A stretch of 30,671 bases of DNA. Source: an uncultured Dialister sp. (lineage in GTDB: Bacteria; Bacillota; Negativicutes; Veillonellales; Dialisteraceae). The notes under the pieces are model-generated. The model was not told the origin of the DNA. It did not search any database and was given only the letters and a program-made list of their open reading frames with translations. Position numbers and translations under genes: made by a program. This document shows, piece by piece, positions 30,596 through 30,671 of the stretch (position 1 is the first letter of the stretch; each line of letters begins with the position of its first letter). The stretch covers positions 1 to 30,671 of the forward strand of contig CAKQBK010000026.1 of assembly GCA_934216155.1 (NCBI GenBank). The letters run 5' to 3'.

Positions 30596-30671
30596 GATAG
30601 TGTCAAGTATTTTGTGTAAACGGTACTCCTTGTCTTATTCGTACCGTTGATTATTAAAAATAAATGAATGG
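30596..30671. mobile_element. Probable terminal inverted repeat of an IS256-family element, continuing out of the window
   Basis: GATAGTGTCAAGTATTTTGT followed by GTAAAC resembles the ends of IS256-family insertion sequences, recalled from memory. Inside it an ACGGTAC / GTACCGT pair and AT-rich sequence follow to the window end. No transposase is visible, so the assignment rests on the end sequence only. Confidence 0.4.

Noticed and set aside
1..30671. tRNA or rRNA genes
   Set aside because: No cloverleaf with GGTTCRA-type T-arm or rRNA-like conserved stretch was found by eye; a tRNA-specific scan would be needed to be sure.

Overview
The window looks like a chromosomal stretch from a strictly fermentative, Bacillota-type anaerobe. 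The Shine-Dalgarno sequences are strong and Bacillus-like, and there are a perfect ParB-binding parS site, a flavodiiron protein, an oxygen-labile Fe-S tartrate dehydratase and biodegradative ornithine decarboxylation. An RND/HlyD-type periplasmic adaptor lipoprotein hints at an outer membrane, so a diderm Negativicute (Dialister/Megasphaera-like) is my best guess. That taxonomic call is inference, not proof.

Layout. 1-548: six copies of a 98-bp tandem repeat that carry overlapping mini-ORFs. 994-2223: a small Cys-rich protein (-) and an HxlR regulator (+). 3301-5475: ornithine decarboxylase. 5866: parS. 6267-8637: promoter, palindrome and terminator, then a 96-aa leader ORF, a second terminator and a MATE exporter. 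9134-10345: FprA-type flavodiiron protein. 10661-12746: RND adaptor lipoprotein, 3-methyladenine DNA glycosylase and a small membrane protein (+). 13000-14302: a DUF3990-like / XRE toxin-antitoxin-like pair (-) with an operator palindrome in its promoter. 14708-16510: WG-repeat secreted protein (-). 17127-17305: a 6S-like RNA (-). 17565-20645: LysR regulator divergent from ttdA-ttdB (L-tartrate dehydratase). 20969-21652: TVP38/DedA-type membrane protein. 22350-25345: solute-binding protein plus hybrid histidine kinase (-). 25979-26917: DUF362 protein (-). 27322-27846: DUF4145-like tail-anchored protein. 28319-29290: RluA-type pseudouridine synthase. 29522-30469: AEC permease. 30596-end: probable terminal inverted repeat of an IS256-family element running out of the window.

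The most striking property is how the spaces between genes are built. Nearly every gap is filled by palindromic elements whose arms are themselves arrays of 7- to 9-nt tandem words. Family B (9-nt CTCAGGTTG-type words, about 14 full or partial copies) and family A (AAGGTTATA-type words, 5 copies plus a fragment) have the same architecture: conserved outer flank, word array, short loop, inverted array, inverted flank. Separate heptamer strings such as (GTGACTG)n, (ACTTCTA)n and (CTAATCC)n abut gene starts and even supply stop codons. MITE-like palindromes sit inside or beside these elements, and one separates ttdA from ttdB.

Best candidates for undescribed biology are the 98-bp array of ATGA-coupled hydrophobic peptides, the two modular palindrome families, the DUF3990/XRE pair with its operator, and the small attenuator-like transcript at 6302-6428. 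Everything was read by eye; no database search was possible.
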